64,000 nucleotides of DNA from JAFECT01 sp964432415. GTDB taxonomy: Bacteria; Pseudomonadota; Alphaproteobacteria; Caulobacterales; Caulobacteraceae. Of this stretch, positions 41,969 through 52,494 are shown in pieces. The stretch's first letter is position 1. The number at the start of each line of letters is the position of its first letter. The position numbers and the translations under genes are program-made. The notes below the pieces were generated by a model. The model was not told where the DNA came from and did no database searches. It was given only the letters and a program-made list of their open reading frames with translations. The stretch lies in contig CAYSNW010000014.1 in NCBI GenBank assembly GCA_964432415.1, forward strand, positions 7,574 through 71,573, written 5' to 3'.

Positions 41969-44233
41969 GTGCGGGCTGTCGCCCTGGCCCTGTTCGCCAG
42001 TTCCCTCGTCGCCCCTTTGCTTCCTTCCCCCCTCGAGGGGGAAGGCGGGCCCGCCAGGGCTCGGATGGGGGGCGGCGCGACCGAAGCCGCTTCAGCGCCA
42101 ATCTTCAGGACTCTGCGCGGCCCCCCTTCCGAGGGCTACGCCCCCACCTTCCCTCTCGAGGGGGGAAGGAAACGCGGTTCAACCAAGCACGCGCCATCCT
42201 TGAGCGAGCCAAAGCTCATCCACTTCCAGGTCGACATCTCCGCCGGCCATCCCGCCAACGTCATCGTCCCCGACCACGCGCTGGGCGCCGGGATCGACGG
42301 CATGGGCAAGGGGGAGGTCAAGGCGCTGTTCACCCCCTGGAACGTGCGCCACATGCGCCAGACGGGCTTCAAGCGCATCACCTACCGCCTGAGGACCGAA
42401 CTCGGCGGCGAGGCCTGGCACTGGTCCGAGGAGGGCGCGTGGTCGGACCCCGCACGTAAACAGGGCTACTGGGTCGGCGATCCCGGCGCCAAGAGCCGCC
42501 CCGACGTCACCTGGGGCTACCGCCTGCCCCGGCGCGGCGACACCATCGACCAGGCCAACAATCACGGCTACTCGCGCCTGGACGACGGCGATCCGGCCAG
42601 CTTCTGGAAATCCAATCCGTGGCTCGACCCCCACTTCAGCCACGAGCCCGACACCCAGTGGGTGGTGGTCCAGCTCGACGACCCCGGCGCCATCGACGCC
42701 ATGCACATCCGCTGGGCCCAGCCCTTCGCCACCCACGTCCAGGTTCAGTACTGGCAGGGCGAGGATGAGTACGACGACCACGGTCGCTGGATCACCTTCC
42801 CCAAGGGCGAGATCTCCCAGGACCGCCCCGGCGACGGCGTCGTGCGTCTGGCCGACACCCCGATCCGGACCAGCTTCCTGCGCCTGCTCCTGACCGGCTC
42901 CTCCCACACCGCCCCCGAGGGCTCGAGCGACATCCGCGACACCCTGGGCTTTGCGGTGCGCGAACTGCAGGCGGGGACGCTGGATGCGAAGGGCGCGCTG
43001 CACGACCTGCTGCGCCACGGCCGCAGCGCCGCGAGCCAGAGCACGATCTGGGTCTCTTCCACCGACCCGTGGCACCGCGCCATCGACCGCGATCCCGAGC
43101 TGGAGCAGCCGGGGCTGGACCTGGTCCAGTCCAGTGGCCTGGCCGCGGGGGCGCCCATGATGGTTCCCGTCGGCCTGCTCTACGACAACCCCGACAACGC
43201 GGTCGCCGAGATCGAATATCTGAGGCGGCGCGGCTACGCCTTCGACCAGGTCGAACTCGGCGAGGAGCCCGACGGCCAGTACGCCTGGCCGGAGCACTAT
43301 GGCGGGCTCTATCTCCAGCTCGCCAGGCGTCTGCACGCCCTCGATCCGAACCTCAGGCTCGGCGGCCCCAGCCTTCAGTCCGGTTTTTCCGATCCCTGGC
43401 TGGCCTCGCCCGACCGCCGCACCTGGACCCTGCGCCTGACCGACTGGCTGGCGGGTCGCGGAGGCCTGAAGGACCTGCAGTTCTTCACCTTCGAACACTA
43501 CCCGTTCGATGACCTCTGCGGCGGCATCGAGGGCAAGCTCCGGCGCGAGAACCGGCTGATGGCCGACGTCCTGGCCGAGCTTCACGCCGGCGGCGTATCC
43601 GCCTCGACGCCTGTGATGATCAGCGAATACGGCATCTCCGCCTATTCGGGCCGCGCCTCGGCCGAGATGCCGGGCGCCCTGATCAATGCGGACATGGTGG
43701 GCGATGTGCTGACCCGCGGCGGGCAGGGGGCCTATCTGTTCGGCTATCCGCCCAACGCCCCGATCAACCAGCGCCGCGCCTGCGCCGGCTGGGGCAATAT
43801 GATGACCTTCCAGGCCGACGAGAACGGTCAGGCGCGCTGGACCATGCCGGACCTGTGGGGCGCGGCCATGCTGACCGGTGACTGGCTGGGGGAGGGGGCG
43901 AAGCCCCACGAGATCTGGCCGGTCCGCTCGGACCAGCCGATCTCAAAGGACATGGGCCCGGTGGTGAGCGCCTATGGGGTGAAGCGCCCGGACGGGACAT
44001 GGGGGATGTTGCTGATCAATCGGGACGCCAGGGCCGAACGGCGCGTCGAACTCGAGTTTCCCATCAAGGGGCCCCGTTCGGTGGCGCAGTACGGTCCGGC
44101 TCAGTTCGAGTGGCATGAAGACCGGCAGCGGAGCCGGCCATTGCGGTCTGACCAGCCCGTACGCTTCACCGCGCCCGCCGGCCGACCGCTGGTCCTGCCG
44201 CCCTATTCATTGACGGTCGTGACGGTCGGCTGA
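41969..44233 (+). CDS. Secreted clan GH-A-like glycosidase with discoidin-like domain
   Basis: The 754-residue protein starts at GTG 41969 with a signal-peptide-like MRAVALALFASSLVAP. Residues 19-67 are encoded by a palindromic repeat (42024-42169), an in-frame insertion. The rest has a discoidin/F5-F8-like beta-sandwich (about 203-304) and a (beta/alpha)8 glycosidase-like domain with VELGEEPDG (candidate acid/base E433) and VMISEYGIS (candidate nucleophile E553), then a beta-sandwich end. The family number and substrate are unknown. Expression is probably with DUF6065 upstream. Confidence 0.8.
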   Translation: MRAVALALFASSLVAPLLPSPLEGEGGPARARMGGGATEAASAPIFRTLRGPPSEGYAPTFPLEGGRKRGSTKHAPSLSEPKLIHFQVDISAGHPANVIVPDHALGAGIDGMGKGEVKALFTPWNVRHMRQTGFKRITYRLRTELGGEAWHWSEEGAWSDPARKQGYWVGDPGAKSRPDVTWGYRLPRRGDTIDQANNHGYSRLDDGDPASFWKSNPWLDPHFSHEPDTQWVVVQLDDPGAIDAMHIRWAQPFATHVQVQYWQGEDEYDDHGRWITFPKGEISQDRPGDGVVRLADTPIRTSFLRLLLTGSSHTAPEGSSDIRDTLGFAVRELQAGTLDAKGALHDLLRHGRSAASQSTIWVSSTDPWHRAIDRDPELEQPGLDLVQSSGLAAGAPMMVPVGLLYDNPDNAVAEIEYLRRRGYAFDQVELGEEPDGQYAWPEHYGGLYLQLARRLHALDPNLRLGGPSLQSGFSDPWLASPDRRTWTLRLTDWLAGRGGLKDLQFFTFEHYPFDDLCGGIEGKLRRENRLMADVLAELHAGGVSASTPVMISEYGISAYSGRASAEMPGALINADMVGDVLTRGGQGAYLFGYPPNAPINQRRACAGWGNMMTFQADENGQARWTMPDLWGAAMLTGDWLGEGAKPHEIWPVRSDQPISKDMGPVVSAYGVKRPDGTWGMLLINRDARAERRVELEFPIKGPRSVAQYGPAQFEWHEDRQRSRPLRSDQPVRFTAPAGRPLVLPPYSLTVVTVG
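42024..42169. repeat. Palindromic REP/MITE-like repeat, copy 2 (translated)
   Basis: 146 bp with the same inverted ends as copy 1 (CTTCCCCCCTCGAGGGGGAAGG at the left, its variant at the right, and GGATGGGGGGCGGCGCGACC inside). It lies in frame between the signal peptide and the mature part of the glycosidase-like gene, coding the PSPLEGEGG and APTFPLEGG peptides seen where such repeats are translated. Confidence 0.85.
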
Positions 44234-44235
44234 CC

Positions 44236-44538
44236 TCAGCCCCAGACGGGGCGGCTCTGGTCGCCGCCGCGGCGGCGCATGGCGACGGTCAGGCCCAGCA
44301 GCCCGAGCGAGGCGACGGCATAGGCCAGCGCGATCAGGAAGAAGGTCACCCACACTTCGCGCGCGGCGGCGCCGACGGCGGCGGAGGCGGGGTCGGGGAA
44401 CTCGAGAAGGGCGCTGAAACGGTCCTGCAGCGCCCCGCGCAGCGCGAACCACTGGTTCAGCAGCGCGATGCATGCGCCGAACCAGAAGAGCAGCGAGGCC
44501 GCCACATAGATGCGGCGAATTCGGACAGTCCAGCGCAA
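44236..44538 (-). CDS. Small two-helix membrane protein
   Basis: A 100-residue protein with two transmembrane segments (VAASLLFWFGACIALLNQWF and TFFLIALAYAVASLGLLGL) and a charged C-terminal tail. It converges on the glycosidase-like gene with a 2-base gap. No family or function recognised. Confidence 0.7.
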   Translation of the reverse strand: MRWTVRIRRIYVAASLLFWFGACIALLNQWFALRGALQDRFSALLEFPDPASAAVGAAAREVWVTFFLIALAYAVASLGLLGLTVAMRRRGGDQSRPVWG

Positions 44539-44689
44539 CGGAAGGCCCCCCTATTGGCCAGAACTCCTTGGACGCTACGCCACTGGAGCCCTGACTCGGC
44601 GGGCTGACTGACTATTCAAGACGACGAAGGCGCGCCTGTCTCATACCTGCCGAGACTTGTCCACAGGCGCGCGCGGTCTGTCCCCGCTT

Positions 44690-46588
44690 TTACAGGTACT
44701 TGTCGAACCAGCCGACGATGCGCTCGGCCAGGTCGTTGATGTGTTCCGGCTGACGCAGCCGATGGCCCTCGCCCTCGTAGATCACCAGCGACGTCGGCGT
44801 CCCGTTGTCCTTCAGCCCGTGCCAGAACTCCTGGCTCTGGGGCGCCGGGCACTCCACGTCGCGTTCGCCGACGTAGATAAAGGTCGGGGTCTTGGCGTCG
44901 CGGATCGAACGGATGGGCGACAGGCGGTCGTAGACCGACGGATCGTCGTAGGCCGAGGCCCCGAAGAAGGGGATCATCCACTGGTCGATGCCGTTTTCGC
45001 CATAGTAGCTGACCCAGTTGGCGATCCCGGCGCCGGAGACCGCCGCGTGGAACCGCTGGGAGTGGGTCACCGTCCACATGGTCATGTAGCCGCCGTAGGA
45101 GTGGCCGAAGACCCCGAGACGCTTGTCGTCGATGGGCGCTGACTTCTCCACCGCGTCCACGCCCGCCAGGATGTCCTTCAGGTCGCCGCCGCCGAAGTCC
45201 TTGATATTGGCGCGGGTGAAGGCCTCGCCCTGGCCGTAGCTGCCGCGCGGGTTGGGCATGAACACCCAGTAGCCGTGTTCCAGCAGGTCGCGGGTGGTGC
45301 CGTGGCTGACGAAGTTGGGCATGGCGGCCGAGCTCGGCCCGCCATGAATCTGTACGATCATCGCATAGGTCTTGCCGGCCTCGACCTTGGTCGGCGCCAG
45401 CAGCCAGCCCTGCACGTCGTAGCCGTCGCTCTTCCAGGCCACGCTGGTCGCATGGGTGAAGGCGGGAAGGGCGTCATTGTCGTGGGTGATCGCCTTCGGC
45501 GCCTTGGGCGCGCCGGCCATCAGCCGCGGTCCATGTTCGAAGTCCTGGGCGCTGAAGGCTGCGGTCTTCGCGTCGGCGCTGAGCGCGATGCGGGCGTCGA
45601 AACCCCCGACGCTGGCCGGAGCCGACCAGAGCAGCTGGGGCGCCGCCTTGCCGGCCGGATCGATGCTCATCAGGGCCGTCGAGGCCTGCTTGATCGCGGT
45701 GGCGTAAAGCGTCTTGCCGCGCCAGTTCAGCGCCGTGAACGATGCTGCGTAGCCCGGGGTCAGATTGGCCGGTTCGCCGCCCGCGAGGGGCACGGCGTAG
45801 ACGTCGCCGCCGACCGACATGAAGTCGCTCATCAGCCCGCCGATGAAGACCACCGACTTGCCGTCCGGCGAGACGCGTGGGGAATTGATCTGGACCTTGG
45901 GGGAGGCCACGACCCGGAGCTCGCCCGTGGCCGCGTCGACCGCCACCAGCTTGGCCACCCACCAGTTGTTGTCGCCGTTGCCCTTGGCGGCGGTGGCGAT
46001 GAAGCCCTTGCCGTCCGGGGTCCAGTCGTACTCGTAGATGAAGGTGTCGGCCGGGGAGACCAGCTTCAGCTCGCCGCCCGAAGCCGGGACCAGGGCGATG
46101 CGCTGCTCGTCGTTGGTCTCACCGATCTCGCCCACCTGCGGGATGCCGGCCTCGACCGCGCCGGTCATCTTGCGGGCGCCGACGGTCGCCAGGCTGGCCA
46201 GCGACTTGCCGTCCGGCGACCAGCGCGGGGCGCCCATCAGTCCGTCGACCGAAGCGACGGTGCGGACCTTTCCGTCCTCTGACACTTGGAGCGCCGCATG
46301 GTGGTGGGCCCGGTCGTCGGCGATGAAGGCCAGGGACTTGCCGTCCGGCGAGAAGGCCGGGCGGTCGTAGGTGCAGCCGGGGCAGGGATCGATCTCGGCC
46401 AGGATGGCGCCGTCCTTGGTCGCGCGCACCACGATGTGGCCGTGGGGCTTCTTGATCTCCTCGCCGGTCTCGATGGTCTCGATAGAGGCGACCCGGTCGC
46501 CCTTGGGCGAAAGCGCCACGTCATCATACTGGCGCACCAGCGGCGGCGGCGAGGCGACCACAGCCGCCGCCATCAGAAGCGAGATCAT
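44690..46588 (-). CDS. S9 family peptidase (DPP IV/acylaminoacyl type)
   Basis: A 632-residue exported protein from the ATG at 46588 (GGGGAA upstream; a TTG at 46603 is less likely). After a signal peptide (MISLLMAAAVVAS) comes a WD-like propeller with repeated FSPDGKSLAFI and WSPDGKSLA blades. The alpha/beta-hydrolase has the catalytic Ser in FGHSYGGYM, the Asp in the VGERDVECPAP region and the His in GEGHRL. It should release dipeptides or acylated amino acids from peptide N-termini. Confidence 0.92.
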   Translation of the reverse strand: MISLLMAAAVVASPPPLVRQYDDVALSPKGDRVASIETIETGEEIKKPHGHIVVRATKDGAILAEIDPCPGCTYDRPAFSPDGKSLAFIADDRAHHHAALQVSEDGKVRTVASVDGLMGAPRWSPDGKSLASLATVGARKMTGAVEAGIPQVGEIGETNDEQRIALVPASGGELKLVSPADTFIYEYDWTPDGKGFIATAAKGNGDNNWWVAKLVAVDAATGELRVVASPKVQINSPRVSPDGKSVVFIGGLMSDFMSVGGDVYAVPLAGGEPANLTPGYAASFTALNWRGKTLYATAIKQASTALMSIDPAGKAAPQLLWSAPASVGGFDARIALSADAKTAAFSAQDFEHGPRLMAGAPKAPKAITHDNDALPAFTHATSVAWKSDGYDVQGWLLAPTKVEAGKTYAMIVQIHGGPSSAAMPNFVSHGTTRDLLEHGYWVFMPNPRGSYGQGEAFTRANIKDFGGGDLKDILAGVDAVEKSAPIDDKRLGVFGHSYGGYMTMWTVTHSQRFHAAVSGAGIANWVSYYGENGIDQWMIPFFGASAYDDPSVYDRLSPIRSIRDAKTPTFIYVGERDVECPAPQSQEFWHGLKDNGTPTSLVIYEGEGHRLRQPEHINDLAERIVGWFDKYL

Positions 46589-46734
46589 CGAAGCGTTCCC
46601 CAAGCAGTCAGGGGCGCAGGGTTACGCCGGAGCGAAAGAACCGCCAAGAGGCGCCGGGAAGGTTCCTATGCTGCGTGCGATGCGGTAGGAAATGCTGCAT
46701 TGCAATATCGCTTCGTGTTCGGAGGCGCTCCATC

Positions 46735-46968
46735 ATGATTCACACCGGTCCCCACCTGCAGCAGGCGCGCGAAGCGCTCGGCTGGACCCATGCGGAACTG
46801 GCCCGGGCGCTGCGCCTGTCCGGCGGCCCCAAGCAGGGCGAAAAACGCGTGCGCGAGATGGAGGTCGGCATCCGCCAGATCACCGGCCCGGTCACCGTGG
46901 CCATGGAGGCCTTCCTGCGCGGCTTCACGCCCCACGACTTCAAGCGCGACGAGCCCTCCGTGGGCTGA
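46735..46968 (+). CDS. Small XRE-like helix-turn-helix protein
   Basis: The 77-residue protein has an XRE-type fold: LQQAREALGWTHAELARALR, then GEKRVREMEVGIRQITGPV, where a helix-turn-helix usually lies, and a final helix. GGAGG 9 bases before the ATG supports the start. It may bind DNA; no target site is visible nearby. It is divergent from the S9 peptidase with a 146-bp gap. Confidence 0.8.
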   Translation: MIHTGPHLQQAREALGWTHAELARALRLSGGPKQGEKRVREMEVGIRQITGPVTVAMEAFLRGFTPHDFKRDEPSVG

Positions 46969-47058
46969 GGCCGGCCCCTCGCTCCAGTCTTGCCGAAAAT
47001 TCACTAGGTCCCGGCGACCGCTCAAATAGGCTGCCGCTTCTGAAAAACGGAGGCGGCG

Positions 47059-48150
47059 ATGACGATCCGGATCTGTGTGGCGCTGCTGGCGCTCGTGATG
47101 CTGGCCGCGGCCCCGGCCAAGGCGGCCGAACCCTTCAAACCGGGCCCGGCCAGCGACGGCTTCTTCTACGAGACCCGTTCCGTGACCGACCGCATCCACG
47201 TGATCGTCCGTCCCGATCCGGTGCGCATCCCGGCCGAAGGCAATGTCGAGGTGATCGAGCAGTCCGACGGCCTGGTGGTGATCGACGCCGGAGGCACGCC
47301 GCTGGGCGGGCGGCGGATCATCGAAAAGATCCGCGCCATCAGCCCCAAGCCCGTGAAGGTGCTGATCTACACCCACTGGCACGGCGACCATCACCTCGGC
47401 GCGTCCGCCTTCCGCGCGGCCTGGCCCAAGGTACGCATCATCTCCACCGCTGCGACCAGGGCGGCGATGACCGGGGAGCCGATGAAGTATCTGGCGTCCT
47501 TCAAGGACCAACCCGCGGCGATCGCCCGCGCCTCCGCCCGTTTCCAGAACGACCCTGCCATGGACGCCGAGGCGAAGGCGCGCTGGGCGCAGGCGGCGCT
47601 GGACGCGCCGCTCACGGCCAGGGCCTATGAGGAGGCGGTCGTTGTGCCGGCGGACGAGACTTTCACCGACCGGCTCGAGCTGCCCGACGCCCGCGCGCCG
47701 CTTCAAGTCCTGTTCCTGGGCCGGGCCAATACCGACGGCGACGCCGTGGTCTGGGCGCCGAAGCAGAGGGTGCTGATCACCGGCGACATCGTCGTGGCGC
47801 CCTATCCCTACGGCACCGACAGCTATCCGGCCGAGTGGATCGCGGTCCTGAAGAAGCTCAAAGCCTACGACATCAAGTATCTGCTGCCGGGTCACGGCGG
47901 GGCCCAGACGGACCGGGCCTATCTGGACCTGCTCATCGCCACCCTCGAGGATCTTCGCGCCGAGGTCGGGCCCCTGGCCAAGGCCGGTGTTCCGCTGGCC
48001 GAGGTGCAGAAGCAGGTCACGCTGGAGAAAGAGGCCCGCCAGTTCGGACCCGACAGCGCCTGGATCCGCCAGTTCTTCAACCTGTTCTTCGTCCGCTCGA
48101 TGGTGACCAACGCCTACAAGGAAGCGCTCGGCCAGCCGATCACCCAGTAA
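47059..48150 (+). CDS. Metallo-beta-lactamase-fold hydrolase
   Basis: A 363-residue exported protein: signal peptide (MTIRICVALLALVMLAAAPAKA), then the zinc motif THWHGDHH near residue 113, a GDIVV metal-bridging Asp segment and the LPGHGG histidine. These mark the MBL fold; the long C-terminal part makes it larger than class B beta-lactamases, so a general hydrolase such as a cyclase-like or SoxH-type enzyme is likelier. GGAGG precedes the ATG. Its 3' end overlaps the convergent dehydratase by 11 bases. Confidence 0.85.
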   Translation: MTIRICVALLALVMLAAAPAKAAEPFKPGPASDGFFYETRSVTDRIHVIVRPDPVRIPAEGNVEVIEQSDGLVVIDAGGTPLGGRRIIEKIRAISPKPVKVLIYTHWHGDHHLGASAFRAAWPKVRIISTAATRAAMTGEPMKYLASFKDQPAAIARASARFQNDPAMDAEAKARWAQAALDAPLTARAYEEAVVVPADETFTDRLELPDARAPLQVLFLGRANTDGDAVVWAPKQRVLITGDIVVAPYPYGTDSYPAEWIAVLKKLKAYDIKYLLPGHGGAQTDRAYLDLLIATLEDLRAEVGPLAKAGVPLAEVQKQVTLEKEARQFGPDSAWIRQFFNLFFVRSMVTNAYKEALGQPITQ

Positions 48151-49081
48151 GGACGCCGGCCAGGACCGCGGGATCGATATTGCCGCCGGAGACGATGGCC
48201 ACGCTGGCCTGGTTCTCGCGCCTGGACGCCGCCGCCAGGGCCGCGGCGCCGGCGCCTTCGGCGATGATGTGATGCTCGCGCGCCAGGGTGCGCAGGGCCG
48301 CCTCGATCTCGGCCACCGGCACGACCGCCACTTCATCGACCAGCCACCGCAGCAGGGGCCACATCTCGTCGAGCACCCGGGTCGAGCCCATGCCGTCGAT
48401 GAAGCTGGGCTCACGGGTCACCGTCACCGGTTCGCCGGCCTGGAACGCCGCGTCCAGCGGCCGGGCGGCCTCGCTCTCCACCGCCACGATCCGGCACTGC
48501 GGGCGCACAGCCTTGACCGCCTGTGCGATGCCGCAGGCCAGGCCGCCGCCCCCGATCGGGATGAACACCGTCTCGACGGCTGGCAGGTCCTCCAGCAGCT
48601 CCGCCCCGATGGTGGCGGCGCCGGCCATCACCTCCCGGTCCGCCACCGGATGGAAGAAGGCGCCGCCTTCGCCGGTTTCGCGGGTCATCATGATCGTCCA
48701 CCAGTCGGCGAAGCTGTGGCGGCGGACCTTGGCGCCGAGAGTCCGCAGGGCCCCGACCTTCACCTCCGCGGCGTTGTCCGGGACGTGCACCACGCAGGGC
48801 ACGCCCAGCCGGGCGGCGGAAGCGGCGATCGATTGGCCGAAATTGCCGGCGCTGGCCGTGACGATGCGCGAGAGGTCCTCGCCGCGCTCACGGCGGGCCT
48901 CGACGGCGTTGGTGGCGCCGCGGATCTTGTAGGAGCCGAAGGGCTGCAGCCCCTCGGGCTTGAGCCATACCCCAACCTGGCGGGCCGCCAGCAGCGGCGT
49001 GCGCAGGGCCACGCCGCCGATACGGCGCCGTGCGTCGGCGATCTCGGTGGAGGTGAGGGGCGCGTCCAGGGGCTGGGCCAT
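48140..49081 (-). CDS. PLP-dependent threonine/serine dehydratase-like enzyme
   Basis: The 313-residue fold-type II PLP enzyme has the Schiff-base Lys in PFGSYKIRGA (K52), the ASAGNFGQSIA phosphate/substrate loop, and IPIGGGGLACG for the PLP phosphate. It has no regulatory ACT domain, so it resembles catabolic threonine dehydratase or serine racemase. It should deaminate Thr or Ser, or racemise Ser. ATG 49081 gives the family start (ADARRRIGGVALRTPL). Confidence 0.9.
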   Translation of the reverse strand: MAQPLDAPLTSTEIADARRRIGGVALRTPLLAARQVGVWLKPEGLQPFGSYKIRGATNAVEARRERGEDLSRIVTASAGNFGQSIAASAARLGVPCVVHVPDNAAEVKVGALRTLGAKVRRHSFADWWTIMMTRETGEGGAFFHPVADREVMAGAATIGAELLEDLPAVETVFIPIGGGGLACGIAQAVKAVRPQCRIVAVESEAARPLDAAFQAGEPVTVTREPSFIDGMGSTRVLDEMWPLLRWLVDEVAVVPVAEIEAALRTLAREHHIIAEGAGAAALAAASRRENQASVAIVSGGNIDPAVLAGVLTG

Positions 49082-49098
49082 GACCCAGCGTAACCGGT

Positions 49099-49599
49099 TC
49101 AGTTCACGTGGTGGAAGTGCGCTGTGGCCGAGGCGACGGTCACGCCCATGAAGTTGATGGTGGACGAGTTCGACGCCTGGTGCGGTCCGGTCTGCACATA
49201 GAGGATCGAGACCGAGCACAGGCGCCGGCCGAGCGGCGTTCCCGCCCGGGTCTTGTAGCGCCACAGGAATCCGTTGCGGGTGGTCTCGCCGATCGCGTCG
49301 GTGCCGCTGCGCAGATCGCGCGCCTTCACCTTGCCGCGGGCGCTGGACACGATCTTCCACTCGAACTCGACCACGGCCCCGGAATCGAAGGTCAGGGTCT
49401 GTTCCAGAACCAGCGATCCGTCGGCGTCGCGCCGGCCTTTGCCGTGGGATTCGTAGCGGCCCTGGACCATGCCGAAGGCGTCGCAGTGCACGCCGGTGCC
49501 CTTCCAGGGGGACACGAAGAAGGTGTCGGGAAGGAATTCGCCGTCCGCCTCGAGGGCCGGACGCGCGGGCGCATTCGTATCTGCGAGGGTGTCGAACAT
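49099..49599 (-). CDS. DUF3833-like hypothetical protein
   Basis: A 166-residue beta-rich protein: FLPDTFFVSPWKGTGVHCDAFG, then LVLEQTLTFDSGAVVEFEWKI and a basic ARGKVKARDL strand. The strand order resembles DUF3833, lipoprotein-like beta-barrels, but no lipobox or signal peptide is present. It lies 17 bases upstream of the dehydratase on the same strand. Family assignment is tentative and function unknown. Confidence 0.7.
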   Translation of the reverse strand: MFDTLADTNAPARPALEADGEFLPDTFFVSPWKGTGVHCDAFGMVQGRYESHGKGRRDADGSLVLEQTLTFDSGAVVEFEWKIVSSARGKVKARDLRSGTDAIGETTRNGFLWRYKTRAGTPLGRRLCSVSILYVQTGPHQASNSSTINFMGVTVASATAHFHHVN

Positions 49600-49808
49600 T
49601 CAGACATTATGCCGCATCGGGCTGAACGTGCGGTTAAGCCCACGAATTGGCAGGAGAACGCACTTTTTGACGACGCTGCTTTGCGAAAAACTGACGCGCG
49701 CCTCTGGGCTATTGCAGGTAAATCCCTACCTGAGCGGAGGCCGATCAACCGGCGCGCCGCCACCCTTTTCTCAACTTTGCGCCCTGTGCGGGCCGGCTTA
49801 CGGATAAG

Positions 49809-50618
49809 ATGACCGACGTAGCGATCAAGACGGAGGCTCCCACGAGCGCCTTTCACGTCGAGCGGGTGTTGTGGGTGAGGCACTGGACCGACCAGTACTT
49901 CTCCTTCGCCATGACCCGCCCCGCCTCCTTCCGCTTCCGTTCGGGCGAGTTCGTGATGATCGGGCTGCCGGGCGAGACCAAGCCGATCCTGCGAGCCTAC
50001 TCCATCGCCAGTCCAGGCTTCGCCGACGAGCTGGAGTTCCTGTCGATCAAGGTCCAGGACGGGCCCCTGACCTCGCGGCTGCAGAAGATCCAGGTCGGCG
50101 ACGAGATCCTGATGGGCAAGAAGCCCACCGGCACCCTGGTGCTCGACGCGCTCACCGGTGGGCGCAACCTGTTCCTGATCTCGACCGGCACCGGCCTGGC
50201 GCCGTTCCTCAGCCTGATCCGCGATCCGGACACCTGGGCCCGCTTCGAACGGGTGATCGTCTGCCACACGGTGCGCGAGGTCCGCGACCTCTGCTACGCC
50301 GGCCTGCTGTCGGGCGGCCTCTACGACGACCCGCTGGTGGGCGACGACGCCCGCGGCCGCTTCGTCTACTACCCGACCGTCACCCGCGAGCCGTTCGAGC
50401 GCACGGGCCGCATCACCGACCGCATCCGCTCCGGCGACCTGTTCCGCGACCTCGGCCTGGACCGCGACCGCTTCGATCCGGCCCAGGACCGGGCCATGCT
50501 TTGCGGCTCCATGGCCATGATCAAGGAGACCGCCGCGATCCTGGCCGAGCAGGGGATGAAGGAAGGCTCGAACAGCGAACCCGCGGATTTTGTGATCGAA
50601 CGCGCCTTCGTCGGCTGA
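49809..50618 (+). CDS. fpr: Ferredoxin--NADP reductase
   Basis: The 269-residue FAD enzyme of the bacterial FNR subclass has RAYSIASP for FAD, the NADPH-binding STGTGLAPFLS, a MLCGSMAM motif and the ERAFVG C-terminus. It moves electrons between NADPH and ferredoxin or flavodoxin and helps the oxidative-stress response. The 200-bp gap upstream should hold its promoter, divergent from the DUF3833-like gene; no known operator was seen there. Confidence 0.93.
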   Translation: MTDVAIKTEAPTSAFHVERVLWVRHWTDQYFSFAMTRPASFRFRSGEFVMIGLPGETKPILRAYSIASPGFADELEFLSIKVQDGPLTSRLQKIQVGDEILMGKKPTGTLVLDALTGGRNLFLISTGTGLAPFLSLIRDPDTWARFERVIVCHTVREVRDLCYAGLLSGGLYDDPLVGDDARGRFVYYPTVTREPFERTGRITDRIRSGDLFRDLGLDRDRFDPAQDRAMLCGSMAMIKETAAILAEQGMKEGSNSEPADFVIERAFVG

Positions 50619-50673
50619 CAAGGGCCTTGTGAGCGGCGCCCGCGTCCTGTTCCATGCAGGTCGGGGGGCGCGC

Positions 50674-51309
50674 ATGCAGCTGACGGTCAAGGGGTTCGCC
50701 AGCGTGGGGGCGCTGATGCTGGTGCTGGCCGCAGGCGCTGCGCTGGCCGACACCCCCGTCGCTCCGACCCGGATCCAGGGCGACCTCGCGATTTCCTGCG
50801 GCGCATCGGGTAACGGCACCAAGTGGGGATCGCTGCGTATCAAGGGCGAGAGCTACCCGTTCGGAACGAAGGCACAGCCCTGGACCGTCTGGCCCGACAT
50901 CGGCGTCTCGGCGCTGGGCGAGCACCTGCTGCTCCTCGACATCCATACCCCCAAGGACAGGACTCTCCAGGACTACGCGGACGAGCCCGCCTACACCCTG
51001 CGCATCGGCGATCACTACCGGCTGACCCCGCCCATCGCCCCGCACGACTATGTGCGCGCCCATCGCTCCGACGCCCGTGACGCGGCGCGCGACAAGGCCG
51101 AGGCCGAGGGCAAGACCTTCTGCTACCTCGGTGAGTGCTTCATTTCCGATGCCGAGAAGGCTTTCTTCTTCAAGGCCTTCAACGAGACGGCCGCGGCGGG
51201 CGGCGACTTGGTCGTCCAGGGGCCGGGCCCGAGCGGTCCGATCGAGGTGGTCTATTCGCTGAAGGGCCTCGACGGCATTCTCGGCCGGCTCGGCGCCTGC
51301 GTGAAATAG
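50674..51309 (+). CDS. Secreted hypothetical protein
   Basis: A 211-residue protein with a signal peptide (GFASVGALMLVLAAGAALA) from ATG 50674, preceded by a G-run. The mature protein has Cys residues at ISCGASG, FCYLGECF and the last GACVK, so one or two disulfides are possible. The core is beta-rich (LLLLDIHTPKD, YTLRIGDHYRL). No family recognised; the neighbours give no clue. Confidence 0.75.
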   Translation: MQLTVKGFASVGALMLVLAAGAALADTPVAPTRIQGDLAISCGASGNGTKWGSLRIKGESYPFGTKAQPWTVWPDIGVSALGEHLLLLDIHTPKDRTLQDYADEPAYTLRIGDHYRLTPPIAPHDYVRAHRSDARDAARDKAEAEGKTFCYLGECFISDAEKAFFFKAFNETAAAGGDLVVQGPGPSGPIEVVYSLKGLDGILGRLGACVK

Positions 51310-51384
51310 CAAGGTTCGAAGCCTCGACGCGGGGCGCGGACTCCACTAACCCGTGGCCGATATCCGAACCGCCAGGGGGATCCC

Positions 51385-52493
<1,109 letters not shown>

Positions 52494-52494
<1 letters not shown>

